DNA from: Solenopsis invicta
Lineage: Eukaryota > Arthropoda > Insecta > Hymenoptera > Formicidae
Assembly (NCBI RefSeq): GCF_016802725.1
Contig: NC_052677.1
Coordinates: 19,252,053-19,316,052, forward strand
DNA length: 64,000 bases
Direction of reading: 5' to 3'
Part shown: piece by piece, positions 14,216 to 27,344 of the stretch
Layout: each line of letters starts with the position of its first letter
How positions within the stretch are numbered: the first letter of the stretch is position 1
The notes under the pieces: model-generated
Databases searched by the model: none
What the model saw: the letters and a program-made list of their open reading frames with translations, nothing else
Told to the model about the DNA's origin: nothing
Made by a program: the position numbers and the translations under genes

Positions 14216-16997
14216 GATTTTGGGATTCACAAAAACATTGTGAATTCCGAAAATATATCAAATCAACTTGGAAAAAACTCGTCGTATAATTCCTTAATTT
14301 TTTAATTTTTTTTATACGATTTTCTATACCTTAATCATAATTTTTCTCTTTTTTTTTAACTTTAATTTATTATCACATTTTTATGATATTTAGCAATCTT
14401 TCTTACACAGGAGATGACACAGGACTATTTTATTTTTTTAATTAAAAAAAAAACGTTTTTCTTATGAAATAATCATTGTCATTTTGTATGTAATAATATT
14501 TTTTTTACAATAGCAATATTAAAAAACTACAAACATTTCATCCTTCTCTGAATAAAAGTCCTGGGTATGCCTATGTTAATTAACGTTATATCCAATAAAC
14601 GTTATATATCTAAATAAATTAGTTAGGGCAACGATATGAACGAGAAAACTGGAAGAAAAATCGATTCCAATTTGTTGCCGGTGGCTGCAGTTAAAACGTC
14701 GCCTAGCAACTTTAGGCGACAGGCACACCCTATGTCATTTATTCATCGCGTCGAATTATGAGCGCAGAGTGGAAGCTCATTTTAACCGCGCCGATCGACG
14801 CCACCCGGGAGCGAACAAAACCGATGTCGAAATCGAATCCGACGTTTCCACCGGGTCGTGCAAATCAACGGCTGAATTATTCATCGGCGAACGGTGCCGT
14901 TGCCCTCCTTAAAATGTCATTCGTGCCCTTGTTTCGTCCCTCGTTTGATCGCATCCGTATCGATAGGTCGATAAAACGCGCGACTGCTGATCGGAATATG
15001 CGATATACGGAATGTGATATGTGAAATGCTCCGTCGCTCCGACTATTCTGTTGCTTAGCATATTTATTGTGTACAGAAGGAAAATTTTATGAGCCGCGTG
15101 GGACGGTGCATACGTTGATTTCCGCATGATTGAGTACGATTTGATCTCCACTTCTCTCAAGTATTTTTTTTACACAATTTTTTCTTTTATATAATACAAT
15201 CAGAATCTAGTGACTAGTTTTCCACGTATTCTGGACAAAGTTTTATGTTTGGGAGCTTTTTTTAATTTTTTGGAAGAAAAAATAATAAAACAAGCTGTAT
15301 AAGTTGCAGTTTCGATTTTTTGTATTAATGTCGAAGCTTCGAGCTTAAGAGCATAGCAACAAAATTAAAAATTTTTTAATATTAAATTTGACTATTTTTT
15401 TGGTCAGTTTTATTTTAGGGATTTTAAGGTCTCTTTTTGTTTTGGATTCTGGATCTGTGCTTCAGTAACGGCACTGCGTAATATTATTGAATATTATTTC
15501 AATATATTGTAATAATGACAATAATAAAGAAAATATTATATATATACATTTGCCAATTTTATTCGTTACTTTTTTCTTTGTTGTTTTTTTTTTATTTTAC
15601 GCATGGAAAAGAACTCAAAGGGTTGAATCATTTGCGTTTGTTATTATTTATTGTAAGTAAACAATTATTAATTTTACACATTATTAATCGCGAAAGCTTA
15701 CATTGGCAGATGTAAATATTTTCCTGACTTATTTCTGGAGTTTATTTTTTTTCTCTTTTTCTACTATTTCATTAATAATGTAATAATATTTTTATATACG
15801 TGTAACACGTTTTACTTAAATTTTGATGAATTAAGTGGAGCATGCAGAAATCTCATTCGATCTTAACATTTTGATTTTGCATCAAGAATACATTCGAACT
15901 ACTATTCGAACGACAACTCCTGTGTCGAGTGCTCCTAAATTATTAGACGATCGTATCTATATTTGGTGAGACAAGACCGATAAACAATTTGGCACATTGC
16001 TCACGAGAAAGAAATTACGATAGAAGCAACAAAAGGAAAGCGTTACCATTCGTCGAGAGATCGATCCAACGACGGAAATCCCTATTTATGGCGACTATTC
16101 CTGACACACGTGCGCCGGATGTCCCTCGCGAGAACCCTGCGATGTGCCATAAAGCACGCGGTTGATCTCTCGATAGATCCAAAATCGATGACTGTCTATC
16201 GTATCGCGTCGCGTGGCAAGACGAATAGGCGCCTCTTCCCGACGGGAAACGACGACGGGTGGAGGAAGAGGGAGGAGGAATTGTATTAGTTCGTGATTGT
16301 ACCAGCTGTGGAACAGTAAAGGGAGAAATAAAGAAATTAAAGGAAATTGAAAGAGATAAAAATTAATTATAAGAATAATCTGTAACGTTATTTAATTTAT
16401 TTCTAATTGCTTTCTTCAAAAGAACGCAATAGAGAAATATATCTCTTATTTTCTACCAGACAAAGCAGTTGTAATTGTACAAAGCCACAGAGGAGAAATT
16501 TTGGATTATTTAATAAATTGAGGCATCGATTTCGTCTATCGTACTTTCAGATATATATCTCCGTTTTGTTGAGCCTTCCGGCTTCTTTCGCAAAATAAAA
16601 ATAACGAAATGGGATGCAATAGTTGGAGACACAATTAAAATGCAGCGAACACTTGAGCCGATTTCCGTTTTTTGCAGTATTGATACGCCCGTCGTTCTCT
16701 TCTCCTATCTCTTGTTACAGTTAAAAACGTGATTGACTAACACTGCAGCGCCCGAAAACGATTCTTTTAAAAGCGCGAGTCAATGTAACGCGAGGACCAA
16801 ACTCTTTGTATTTAATTCACACTCGATTACGCGCGAATGCGCGTGTAAGAGAAAAGCGATTAAGGGATTTCGCATCGTGACGCATCATCGTACCTTCTCA
16901 GCCTCCGAATCTCCGTGTTAAACGAGAAACGACGCTCATCGTTATCGGCGACTCCGCGATATCGTCATTTGCATCGACGCTTTAACGATCGCAGATT

Positions 16998-17038
<41 letters not shown>

Positions 17039-17437
17039 CTTGCTCGCTCGCTCACTGATACACATTCAGAGGCGATTTTTTCCTTGGCATTAAAATCCAA
17101 CGGATCGTTGCAACGGGATCGCACGCGATTCTAAAAATAGTTCACTTCAGTTTCACTCGGTGTGCAGAAAGCCGCAGCGCGCGAGTTGTCCTCAAATCAT
17201 TGAATGTCCCTTCAAACTACGGATTCTTTGGAGCAATCTTTTCCTTAGTGGAAAAATCGTGGAAGATAATGCTATCTCCCGCATGAGATCCCCGGACGTC
17301 CTATAAATTGGGATCATGGAGATCCAGCGGGATATCGTGCGCTATGTGGGTATTGTAACTCGCGCGAACATCGGGGCACCGAGATCCTTGAACTAAAACG
17401 TTAGTTTCCAAGACTTAACTATGAATACATAGAAGCC
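14216..17437. other. gene-poor intergenic DNA
   Basis: AT-rich DNA with CpG-containing islands near 14690-15030 and 16060-16280. An open frame of 88 codons at 14758-15024 has no recognisable domain and overlaps an antisense frame. I treat it as chance. Confidence 0.5.
17001..17036. repeat. (CT)n microsatellite
   Basis: A CT run with one TT interruption, followed by short TGCT/CGCT repeats up to about 17054. Confidence 0.95.
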
Positions 17438-17489
17438 TGTGGATTACGCAATGGCTATACACATATATATTCGCATTGCGTAATCCACA
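17438..17489. repeat. perfect 16-bp inverted repeat with 20-base loop
   Basis: Arms 17438-17453 and 17474-17489 are exact reverse complements (TGTGGATTACGCAATG on the left arm). The 20-base loop is AT-rich. The arms are non-repetitive and GC-balanced, unlike the surrounding simple sequence. It may be the remains of a small foldback element; a transcribed hairpin is possible but unsupported. Confidence 0.85.
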
Positions 17490-17539
17490 AATTATATATT
17501 AATTATATGAAACACATACACCACACGGAGTGAGGAAAA

Positions 17540-17850
17540 AGTACGAAATTGGCAAAATATCTCGAAATCAAGGCATTGAAAAAATTATGTAATAATGTAC
17601 AGAAATTATATAATTTAAAAGAAGATAAATAACGGTAAAATTAATTTTCAAATTTGTTAAAGAGAAATTATATGATTTTTTAATATAATTTCTCTTATTC
17701 TGCATATAAAAGTGTTATGGTATATTTGTCGAAAAATTAATGATTTATGAGATATTTTATGTCTTATTCTGATATATTTCGTAAACTATTATGTTTTAAT
17801 AATTGTACGAGATCTGTCTGAAAAATATTCGACCTCACGCTATACGCCAT
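17540..17850. mobile_element. truncated copy of the foldback MITE family
   Basis: This segment matches, in opposite orientation, internal and terminal parts of the element at 26361-26986. Shared blocks include the type ATGATTTTTTAATATAATTT near 17675 and an internal block around 17730-17790 containing GAGATATTTTATG. Its inverted-repeat arms are incomplete, so it appears truncated. It abuts the 3' end of the mariner remnant to its right. Boundaries are approximate. Confidence 0.5.
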
Positions 17851-17869
17851 ACGAAAAGAAAGAGCTATT

Positions 17870-18525
17870 CTGTATCAACGGCAATTATGTTCTCTTCAAA
17901 GTACTTTCTTTTGGAAACCACAGCCTTTTCCACAATCTTCAGCGCGCCTCCCTTTCTGAAGCAGTCCTTAAACTCTGAGCTTGAGGAATATCCAGCTGTC
18001 TCGCATTTTGTTTTATGTCCTCTATATCAATTAATATCTTTTCTTTTAAGAGGTTTTTTTAGTTTCGACAACAACTAAAAGTCGGAGCTGTATCAGGATT
18101 GACGAACTTGGAATATGTCGTTGTTTCGTCAAAAATTTCTGGATAACGTGAGATGAATGGGCAGATGCGTTATCATGACGAAACAGCTAATCAGCGCTTT
18201 TCTGCAAACGAGGTCGTTTTTACTGCATCTTGTAATCTTTTCAGAACTCGTAGATAGATAATGCTCCTTGTTCACCGTCTGATCTCGTGGAATGTATTCA
18301 TGATGAACACTTTCTTCGTGGTCGGAAAAAAAATAGTGAACATTACCTTCACATTTCTCCGACTTTAACGCACTTTTTTCGGTTGTTGTTTTTCTGCCGT
18401 CTTCCATTGAGAAGATTGGTCTTTTGTTTCAGGGTTACAACCGTTAGTCCACGATTCATTGCTGGTGATGACCTTTTTTATAAAAATTTGTTGCTTGACA
18501 CGCTCGGTCATTGAAGAGAAATTAG
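17870..18525 (-). pseudogene. decayed mariner transposase fragment
   Basis: Read on the minus strand from 18525 leftward, the translated fragments follow the mariner transposase catalytic core in order across several frames. They run VITSNESW (catalytic Asp position apparently changed to Asn), NPETKDQSSQW, a block around VHHEYIPRDQTVN, HDNASAHSS (the second catalytic Asp block), then LKKPLKRKDI, EFKDCF and KYFEEN near the C terminus. Frameshifts and stops interrupt it repeatedly and the N-terminal DNA-binding half was not found. Mariners encode about 345 residues with a D,D34D active site. This copy cannot make a functional enzyme. Confidence 0.8.
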
Positions 18526-18723
18526 AAATGCGACGATTTTGTACTTACATAACTGCGTATTGTTGTCTACTGACGGTTGCCGGGTCATACCGCTCGACAA
18601 GGACACTCACAAAAGTTCCCGGTCCATGGAGAATACTCATTTTCTACAATGACACATCTAGATACAAAGATATTGACATAGATCAAATACTCAATGTGCA
18701 TTATATATATTACATGTATATAT

Positions 18724-18724
<1 letters not shown>

Positions 18725-18758
<34 letters not shown>
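18725..18758. repeat. (CA)n microsatellite
   Basis: A CA run of 17 units. Immediately right of it a 22-base segment (18755-18776) is repeated exactly at 18787-18808, a 32-bp tandem duplication that includes the end of the CA tract. Confidence 0.95.
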
Positions 18759-18761
<3 letters not shown>

Positions 18762-18808
18762 GTCTGTCTGTTCGCACAAAACACACCACATAGGTCTGTC
18801 TGTTCGCA

Positions 18809-21800
18809 GATTAATTTAATGAATTCGCTTTTATAACATAAGCCCCACGGAATACTGGAAACAAAGCTAAAGGTCTAAAAGATTACATAATATCTAATTA
18901 ACATTCATCATATTATACTTTGCAAAAAGATATTTTAAAACTAACAGTTGAAGGTAGACGATTTATTTCATTTTTGCGGAACATTTCGACTGTCGAGTCG
19001 ACAAGAAGAAATGGCGTAAAGTATCTGAATATTATCAGCCGCATGCAGCCGATTTTCCTTTCCTCTCTTTTCCGTTCACAAACGGCGAGAAGTTCCTGGC
19101 TGTTTCGCGATAGCATCGATTTTCCATTTCTTTCGCTACGAACTCGGAAGAGGAATCGTGTTGTTATTATATAATTGTTATAATTTTGTTTGCATTAAAT
19201 AAAATTGTAATCAGTATTATTATAATACATATACCGGTAACTTTTGGTCCCCTATATATATTTTTGTTTATAAATTACTTGTCTGCGAGCGGAAAAATCA
19301 ATTGGATTCTTTTCTAAAATATTTTAATATAGTCATGGAAAATTAATAAATACCAACGAGCAATAAATAATGTATATGTTGCTTAAAAATATAATAATTC
19401 TCCAATATTATTGACATCAAAATCCGAAAAATTCTTCTTTGCTTATTTGTGTTTATAATATTGAAGAAAATGATTTCTACTAACGCGAAATTTTTCTTGA
19501 TGATAAAAAAATTATAAAATTTTCAAAAAACTGTAAAAAATATTACGCTATTAAATGTAATTTTAAATTAAATATTAAATTTAAAGTACAATACATAAAA
19601 TTTAATGTATCTACAATTGAAAAGTATGCATGAAATTTGGTGCACTTTTGACAAAAACATTAAATGTTTTTTAATATAGCTGCTTGCAATTTCGTTATAT
19701 TAAATTTTGCTGCCGATTTTTAATAGTATATAAAAGTACATTGAATTACAATGAATATTACTAAATATAAATTTATTAAAAATGAAACAGAAAGGCCATA
19801 TCAAAATTGAAAATATTGTATGAGTCAAGATAAAATGATGTTTAAAGAAAAATAAACACGAATAAATTGATGCGGGTCCATCGGTTCTAAAAATAGAGTA
19901 AAATATAAAAGTAATTGATAAATAACAAATGTTCGTATTCAATGATGAGGTCAGATGTAATGAGAAAAAGTCGAGCAAGATTCTATTTTTATGATAGACC
20001 TATATCGATTGTCCTTTTGTTTATACGTTGTATCTTAATGTGTCATTTTTGATTTTGTGACTTTCCCTTATTAAAGGAAATATAGGCCGCAAAGTACACT
20101 ACACACGTTATTATTTATTGCTAGTTATTGGTCCTTAACTTTTCCTGATTACTCTTGTAAAAGTGAGCTAGTCATTGACGTTATTGCCTTTAATACAAGT
20201 AAATTATGTCATTTAGCCGAATCTGTAATTAAATTAATAATAGTCGATTTTTATATTCAGATTAAAATTCTGTTAAATTGAAGTAACCGTGAGAAGTAAA
20301 TGAGAAAATGTTCTATTAGCAATATTTATCATCGGTATCATCATTTTATTCCGAGAGAGCGGATATGGAAAGCGCATTTGAAAGGAAAAACGTAAAGGAT
20401 ATTACGATGCATATTTTTCATTTCTATCAGCTTTCCGTACTTTTTCTTATTTCGAAAGCTGATTTTACAAAAGCGCTCACTCGCGTTTTGAACGCAGTTA
20501 GCTTTGGACACGAGCGGTCTCTAATTACTCGACCCTCTTTTCGATGATATTCTGTTTATTTTCCCGATGCCGGGAACTGTCTCGCGTATAAAAGCGTTCA
20601 CGAATGACAACAAAAAGGGGACAATGCAAATACAAATACGCGAATAGGAGGAGCGCATATTTTTCGCTCGTGGTATTGAAAAATTGAGTGCTCCGGCAAA
20701 GCTTGGGAACGCGGCTTCCCAACTCGTGCCCATTCTTTTGTTCCTCATTCTCCGGCGAGGATTTGGGGTCGTTTCTATATATTTTTGACTGTTTTCCGGG
20801 CCGAAAGGTCGCGCGGAAAATATCGACCTATCCTCGCGTGGATATATGATCCCGCGTGAATATACGACAGTACGTCGATAGTAGCCGATGCACGAGTCCT
20901 TGGTCGTTTTTCATTCGAATTTTAGATACGATAAAATTCGTCACTCTGGTCGTAGAATTAAATCCATCTATTGAACACAATTTTATTTTATTTTATTTTT
21001 TAAGAGCCACGCAATTGCGCATTTTTAGATCGTCTTGGTTCAATTATTTAGAGAAAAGAACCAAAACTCGCGCGGACGAAATGTCTAATGATTCGCCTGT
21101 TATATGCACTTTTTTCGATCCCATCGACCTTTTTTCGGCGCTATGTAAATTGAATTCCATTTCCTCTTTTCCCAGTAGTAAAAACTAGTAAAAGCTAGAG
21201 ACTGTTACGACAACAGGCACTCTGGTTCGAAAGGATCGAACCCCAGAATATGTTAAATACGGTGAAAACTTATCGGACTTATCGCTCTATGCAGCCTCGT
21301 TTCTCTTCCGCGTCTCTCGCTATATGGAGATGCGATACGCACTACGTATTTTATCGCTCGCTCCTCGCCGAATGTAGGTTACATCGCGCGCGTTACGTCG
21401 ACAAAAGCGAAAGCAAAAAGACGGAAAAAGCCAGAGCAGCTCGTTCGAAAGAACGGCGCGAAAGAAGAGCACTCTCTGTCGTCGATGCGTCGGTAAAAGA
21501 TATTTACGGTCGCGAAAATGCGAAATCATCATTTCCCACGGGCGTCCTCTGGACGAAATACAAATCAACTTGTCGACAACAAGTATATTTTCGTTGCCTC
21601 GATACATCGTATCGCCGTAAGAAAATTCTCACGATTCACGAAGAGATTGAACTTTTGCGAAAAGAAGATTTCGAAGATTACAGCGTTGCGACAATAGACG
21701 AAAGATAGGAGGCTATCGTTCGAGAAAGTGCCTTTATTTAACGATATTGTAAGATATCGTCTGATTTTTCTATCTTTTTTCGTCGCTGATTATTTTCATT

Positions 21801-22980
21801 ATTCACGAATAATTAATCGGATAAAAATTAATTATTATCGGCTAAACGTGCCAATCATCGGATATAACAACACCCGATGTTCCGTAAATATTTATTCATC
21901 CGACTGCAATCTCGGGGAGTTGCAGTTTTAGATGGAGTCTGCAGGAGCCTGCAGCTATAGATGCAAAGGGATTAAATCTATTTCCCCTCCTTCCCGGCTG
22001 CTTCTCGGTTTCGAAGCGTTCTCGAACCTCCAAGTATCGAGAGCCCGCTAGCCATTTCCGGCTCCCGTCGCAATCCACGCACGTTTCTAATATCCTGAAG
22101 CGTCGAAAAGCGCGATAGGAGAGATATTTCTCCATAGATATTTCTGGAGGATTATCGATTTTAGAATGCCGCGCAAACGCTACATTCAGCAGGAAATTGC
22201 ATTAGGTGCTTCCCGTTTTCCTTATCTGCGAAGACTTTCAGCAAAGATACCAAGTCTCGTAATCGGCTCAAAATTGAAAAGAGTTTTCTCGCGTCTTTGT
22301 TTCTTCTTTCCTTTATTTAACGCTCGCCTTAATTCCTTGCAGCGAGGATCTTTTAAATGCAAATACAGAGTGTCGCCGGACTTGCCGGAGAGTGGGTATC
22401 GGGCGTTGTTTCTTGTATAATGTCGGTTTTTATCGGTAAGAATGTCGAGAGACAGATGGCTTCCGAGTTGCGAGTAATCGAACGTGAGCGATTTCCATGG
22501 ATTAAATTTTGAAACGGCAAATATTTAGCGCGACATCATTTAACTTTTAATTTACAGAACTTTAACAAAATATTAACTAAATCAATTTAAATTTGGTAAA
22601 TTATGTAAATTAAATTATACAACGCCTTGAGAAGAGAGTTTGATAATAACTACCAAATGTTGAATGAAATGTCAATTAAATTCAATTTGCTTGATATAAC
22701 CAAAAATAATTTTTTTTCTAAACGTCAGTAAGAGTATAACATTTAGTAAAAGTATAATCAAATTTATTATCAAATTTATTACTAAATTTGATTATAATAA
22801 CTAAATATTTAGAAAAATAAAATTATTTTTGGTTATTTTAATCAAATATTTAATTTATATCGTTTTACTCAACTTTTAGCTATTATCAAATTCTTTTTTC
22901 AGTGTGTATATAATTTATACAATACATATATGTGATTTAGCACACATATATGTGATAAAATTAACAAAATTATATGAGGA
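18809..22980. other. gene-poor intergenic DNA with one unexplained ORF
   Basis: AT-rich DNA with CpG-containing islands at about 20340-20900 and 21250-22400. The longest open frame, 21250-21708 on the plus strand (152 codons, Arg/Lys/Ser-rich), matches no family I recognise and is not bounded by convincing splice sites, so it is not called a gene. A weak inverted repeat with arms of the type CCAAAAATAATTTT lies at about 22690-22870. Confidence 0.45.
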
Positions 22981-23210
22981 AAAAAAACGTTCTGCCTAAG
23001 TATTTAAAAATTTAGCTAATGATGTAGACCTGAAAATAATTTTGTTGGATTGAGATAGTTATAAAAGACATTCAAGCAAATTTTGAAAATTTTCTATAAC
23101 AACCGTTTTAATCTCTACATCATTATTTTAATGGTTTAACAAAAATTATTTTCAAATTCGCATCCAATTAAATTTTAAATACTTAAATGAAACCATTCTC
23201 TTCGTGTATC
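22981..23210. mobile_element. foldback MITE family 2, copy 1
   Basis: The left and right halves are imperfect inverted repeats. Each carries the order TAAGTATTTAAAAwTTwA, a diverged spacer, then TGAAAATAATTTT. The right end matches the ends of two copies in Tpst intron 2 (TTCTTCsCGTGTAC type). No coding capacity. Superfamily is not assigned. Confidence 0.55.
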
Positions 23211-23238
23211 CGTAATGAATTCAATTGAATAAACAACA

Positions 23239-23271
23239 AAAATGTGTATGTGTATGTGGGTGTGTGTGTGT
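23239..23271. repeat. (GT)n-rich microsatellite
   Basis: An interrupted TG/TATG run ending in a pure TG tract. Confidence 0.9.
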
Positions 23272-26200
23272 TGCAACTTTATTTAAAATTATCGATATTG
23301 GTTTAAGAATACGACCATCGTGACACTCTGACGTCTACTGAAAAATTATGTTCTCAGTCGAGGTAATGGGGTGAAACATGGTGAAATGCAATATACGTGG
23401 GTTATTTAAAAAGCCGTTTAAAAATTCGTTACGAACCATTGCCCGCGGGCATTCGATATAAATTGAGAACGATCGCCATGCAAACGACGGTTAAAAAAAA
23501 ATAACTATTTTTAGTACGTGACCGACCAACTGAATTGGACAGCTTTTATATAAAACGATTTGGTTGTCCGTATAGCGTGTTTACTTGTAGAAATTAAAAA
23601 GGATCTTCTTGTAAGAACTGTTTTCTTCTATTTTCATTAGATACGAAGTATTTCCGATATCAATCGCTCGTAAGAAACACTCGTCAAGAATTCGGATATT
23701 CTTCCAATTGAACCCACGATGAAATAAATCCTGTATTCAGTAATGAGAGAATAGTCGTTATATAGTGTTCCAATTAATGTGATTTGGTTATTCTAACTTT
23801 TTAATTTTCTACCGCTCTGGCTTATGCATAGGACACGTCGCAATCTTTACACAAAATTTTATACATCACATTTTCCTTTGAATTCGCTGGGATGTTATTT
23901 TCATACACTTTATTGAATTTACTCGGTTTATTGAAAACGCTTATTAATTAACGCTCATTGTCAAGAGCGTTAATTATAAACTGATTATAATTAATTTTAA
24001 TGTATTATAATTAATTATAAACTCAATGTCCTTTGGATAAAATTTAGAGTATAGAGATAATAAAATGGATAATTTAATGCGTTTTAACGAATATATTCCT
24101 TAAAACTAATTATTAAGTTGTTGCAAAGAACATTGTTTTTGGTGCAGAAGATTCCATTTACTATCCTCTTACGCGCTTGATCGCAAATATGATAACATAA
24201 ACTCATTATCCACCGTAAATTCGGACTGGTGTGCTCTTAATGGTTCTGGGACACCTTGTAGGTAGAGTTCCATTGCGAATTCTGTCGGGAATAATGGATC
24301 GTCTAAAATGGTTTCGAGACGTTGGATGAAACTACAAGACCCGATCTTCCGTTTCGATGCGAGGAAAATCGATCGGTTGCGTCTGCGGTGAGATCGCGTG
24401 GCTTAACTTCATTTGGGCGCCGTCTCAGGATACGGGATATCCCAGCGGATAATAATTCTCCGATATACGTCGGGTAGTCGTCTTGAATTATGATACGTTA
24501 CCAACGAGAAAAATTGCCGCTGGTTACGCACGCGAATGAGCACAATGTAATTTGATTCAACATTGGATTAACGATTATCAAATCAAATGATCAATCACGA
24601 ATAGTTGAATTAGCTCACATTATGATTTATTAATTACGATAATTTAACGAATTATCATGCATTAGCGAGCACGTATAATATCGTATTATCTTATTGCAGC
24701 AGCACCGATGATTCGCATGAAAATTATTACTATCGAAAACTGTTGCTGAAATGGCTAAAAAATTTTACGTTCTTGTAATAACGTTATTTTTCTTCCTTAA
24801 AAAATTATATAGTACTCCCGCAGAAAAAGAAGCGGTATCACACATTAGCATCGAATAAAAACTAATACATTTTATTTAACAATTATTGTTTCACGTATAA
24901 TCTTATCTAACTTTTTTAAAGAATTAGACATCTCGAATTTGAGAAAAATATTTTAGAGCACAATATGATTGTTTTAATTATAATAAAAAATTAAAAAATT
25001 TTAATTCTTAAATATATTGTTATTTTCTATTTGATATTTCTTCCTCTCGACTCATAAAAATTACTATTGAATAATGAGAATACATTTGTCTGGAAACTGT
25101 AGAAAATTCTTCGTGCGAGCAAGTTACGTCTATTTAATGTATAAACTCATTTTAATATTTAACATTTCGAACGTAATGATAATCTCAAAACGAGAATATT
25201 CTTTTTTCTATGTTGATTTTAGATTAGATCATTTGTAACTCGCGCGGCGGTTTTATTAATAATTTTATGCCCGCCGCATAAAGCAGAAAACATTGACGGA
25301 ATCAAAATGCAAGCGTACACAGGATCCATATATCGGAGTGTGCATACACACAAATCATAATTCATGGCACATAAAATCATAAATGGAATCCTGTTCTGAA
25401 TTCTGTCGCGAATTATAGATCGTCCAAAGTGGACTTTACCGTGATCAATAATCGTTAATCCGATTACCCGAGGCACACATTTATATATTGTTTATCGGTA
25501 AAGTTGGAGGCAGCATTTTTTGTGCACGCCGCAGTTAAAAGGGTGGAGGTTAATAGTAATATTTTGCGCGCAATTAAGTGAATATTGTCAAAGTGGACGA
25601 CAGCCACATTTTGACCCGCTTAACCCGGTTGCATCCCGTTTCATCCCCCATGACAATGTTGGAATGATGTCGGGCGAGCGAACGGACGGGTTTCGCGGCG
25701 AACGGTTAACTTCCGTGAAAATTTGTACCGTCAATAATAAAGCGGCCCGATGAGATCGGTGCAATCAAATGACATGGGGCAATAAAAGCGAACCGGAATT
25801 TCATTTTCGCGATATCCTCGTCCGGGTCCACCCGCGTTGGATTCGCACACGGTCGATGCTGATGCCGGCCGACGCCGCTCCCTCCCTCCCTCCCTCCCTT
25901 CCTCCCTCCCCCGATTGCCCGATAAATCCGAATTATTTCTCGCTGCGAGACGATAAATCGAACGATTAAATCTCGCTCGAGGGCTATCCCATCCTCGACC
26001 AAAATGTAGCGCGCCAAAGCGGAATTAAAAGGGTTACAAAATACGTTACGCGAACGGGGTTAAATTTCAAAATTTCCCGAATACTTATGTTAGACGCTGT
26101 AATTAAAATTTGTTCGTCGGCGCATTTTGTGGGGATTATCATGGAAAATCGATAATGTGAAGATGATAAAAGGTAATAGTTCGTACGATTTTTCTTTCAG

Positions 26201-26360
26201 CTCGTATCGATATATCGGATAACGGAAAGATTTTTATTTAATATTGTATGATACTACTTACACAGAAACAACATTAATATCTTAAAAAATATTAAAACTA
26301 ATATATTCTATTTAATAACAATCAATCATTTCATATATGGAGTTCATACGAAATTCAAAT
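23272..26360. other. gene-poor intergenic DNA
   Basis: No gene supported. A CpG-containing island spans about 25500-26040 and includes an interrupted TCCC run at 25878-25911. A block around 24275-24315 (GAATTCTGTCGGGAATAATG) has a diverged relative at 25398-25433, suggesting old dispersed repeat pieces. Confidence 0.5.
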
Positions 26361-26986
26361 GATGAATTGAGATTTCTCGAAAAGCATAGAAGATATGGAA
26401 AAACATTTCAAACGAAGGTTGTACGATCCGAAGGGGGACTAATAATGGTAAAATTGATTTTCGAAAAGAATTAATTTTTCAAGGTCATTACCATTTTTTA
26501 AATGAAATTGTGTGATTTTTTTTACATAACTTGATTCCTCCAATTACTCTACATATTATAAAAAAATATTTAATTGCATTTTGCAAATTACATAATCTTT
26601 TGAAGCAACTATGTATTTTTCTTACGCTTAACAGTTGTTTTATTGTTTTTTGCAAAAGTCTCGGGTACAATTGTTAAAAACTAAATAGCTTACGAGTTAT
26701 TTTATACTTTCCGTCGAAATATACTAGAATAAAGTGTAAAATATCTCGTAAAGTATTAATTTTTCTATACATGTACCTTAATACTTTTGTATACAAAATA
26801 ATCAGAGGAATCATATTATATAAAAGAAATCACATAATTTCACTTAAATGTACGACTTTATGTGATCTTGTAAAATTAAATTTTATTGAAAAATAATTGT
26901 ATTTTTTTTTCATCTCCCGTCCGATTGTACAACTTTTGTCCGAAACATATCTTTATATGATAGTGATTCGAAAAATCTCAATCGTG
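26361..26986. mobile_element. foldback MITE family 1, longest copy
   Basis: Termini are inverted copies of a segment reading GAATTGAGATTTCTCGAA at 26364 and its diverged complement at 26967-26983. Inverted similarity extends about 180 bp inward on each side, including a TTGTACrATCsGA block and a CATAATTTC/GAAATTGTG block. The middle holds further palindromic sequence shared with 17540-17850. No open frame is long enough for a transposase. Edges are estimated from where the arm similarity stops. Confidence 0.6.
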
Positions 26987-27344
26987 TATATATTTTCAAA
27001 AAAATATATATTTTCATTAATGTAATTTTCTAATAACAATAATAAGTCGAAAGAGGAAAAAATATCGAATAGAAAACAACAATATCTTCAAGAATCAGAA
27101 TTTTTTATTAAAATTATTATTATTATATATTTTTGACCGGTACTGCGTGGAAAACAATGATTATTAAATAGAATAAATACATCGGTTTTAATTTGTCACT
27201 GTTTTTTCTATATATGACAGTTTTTTGCGCGATATTCTGCCAAGCGTTGGTCGCGATGCTTCGGTTGTCATCGATTCGAACCAAAATGACATTCTCTCGG
27301 GCTTTCGTAAAAATTGTTGATTCTTGGCAAGAGAATGGGTTTGA
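26987..27344. other. short gene-free spacer
   Basis: AT-rich sequence between a MITE copy and a mariner remnant. No feature is recognised, though an undetected decayed mariner N-terminal half could lie here. Confidence 0.4.

Noticed and set aside
21222..21245. Hairpin with GGTTCGA resembling a tRNA T arm
   Set aside because: No acceptor, D or anticodon arms could be found around it.
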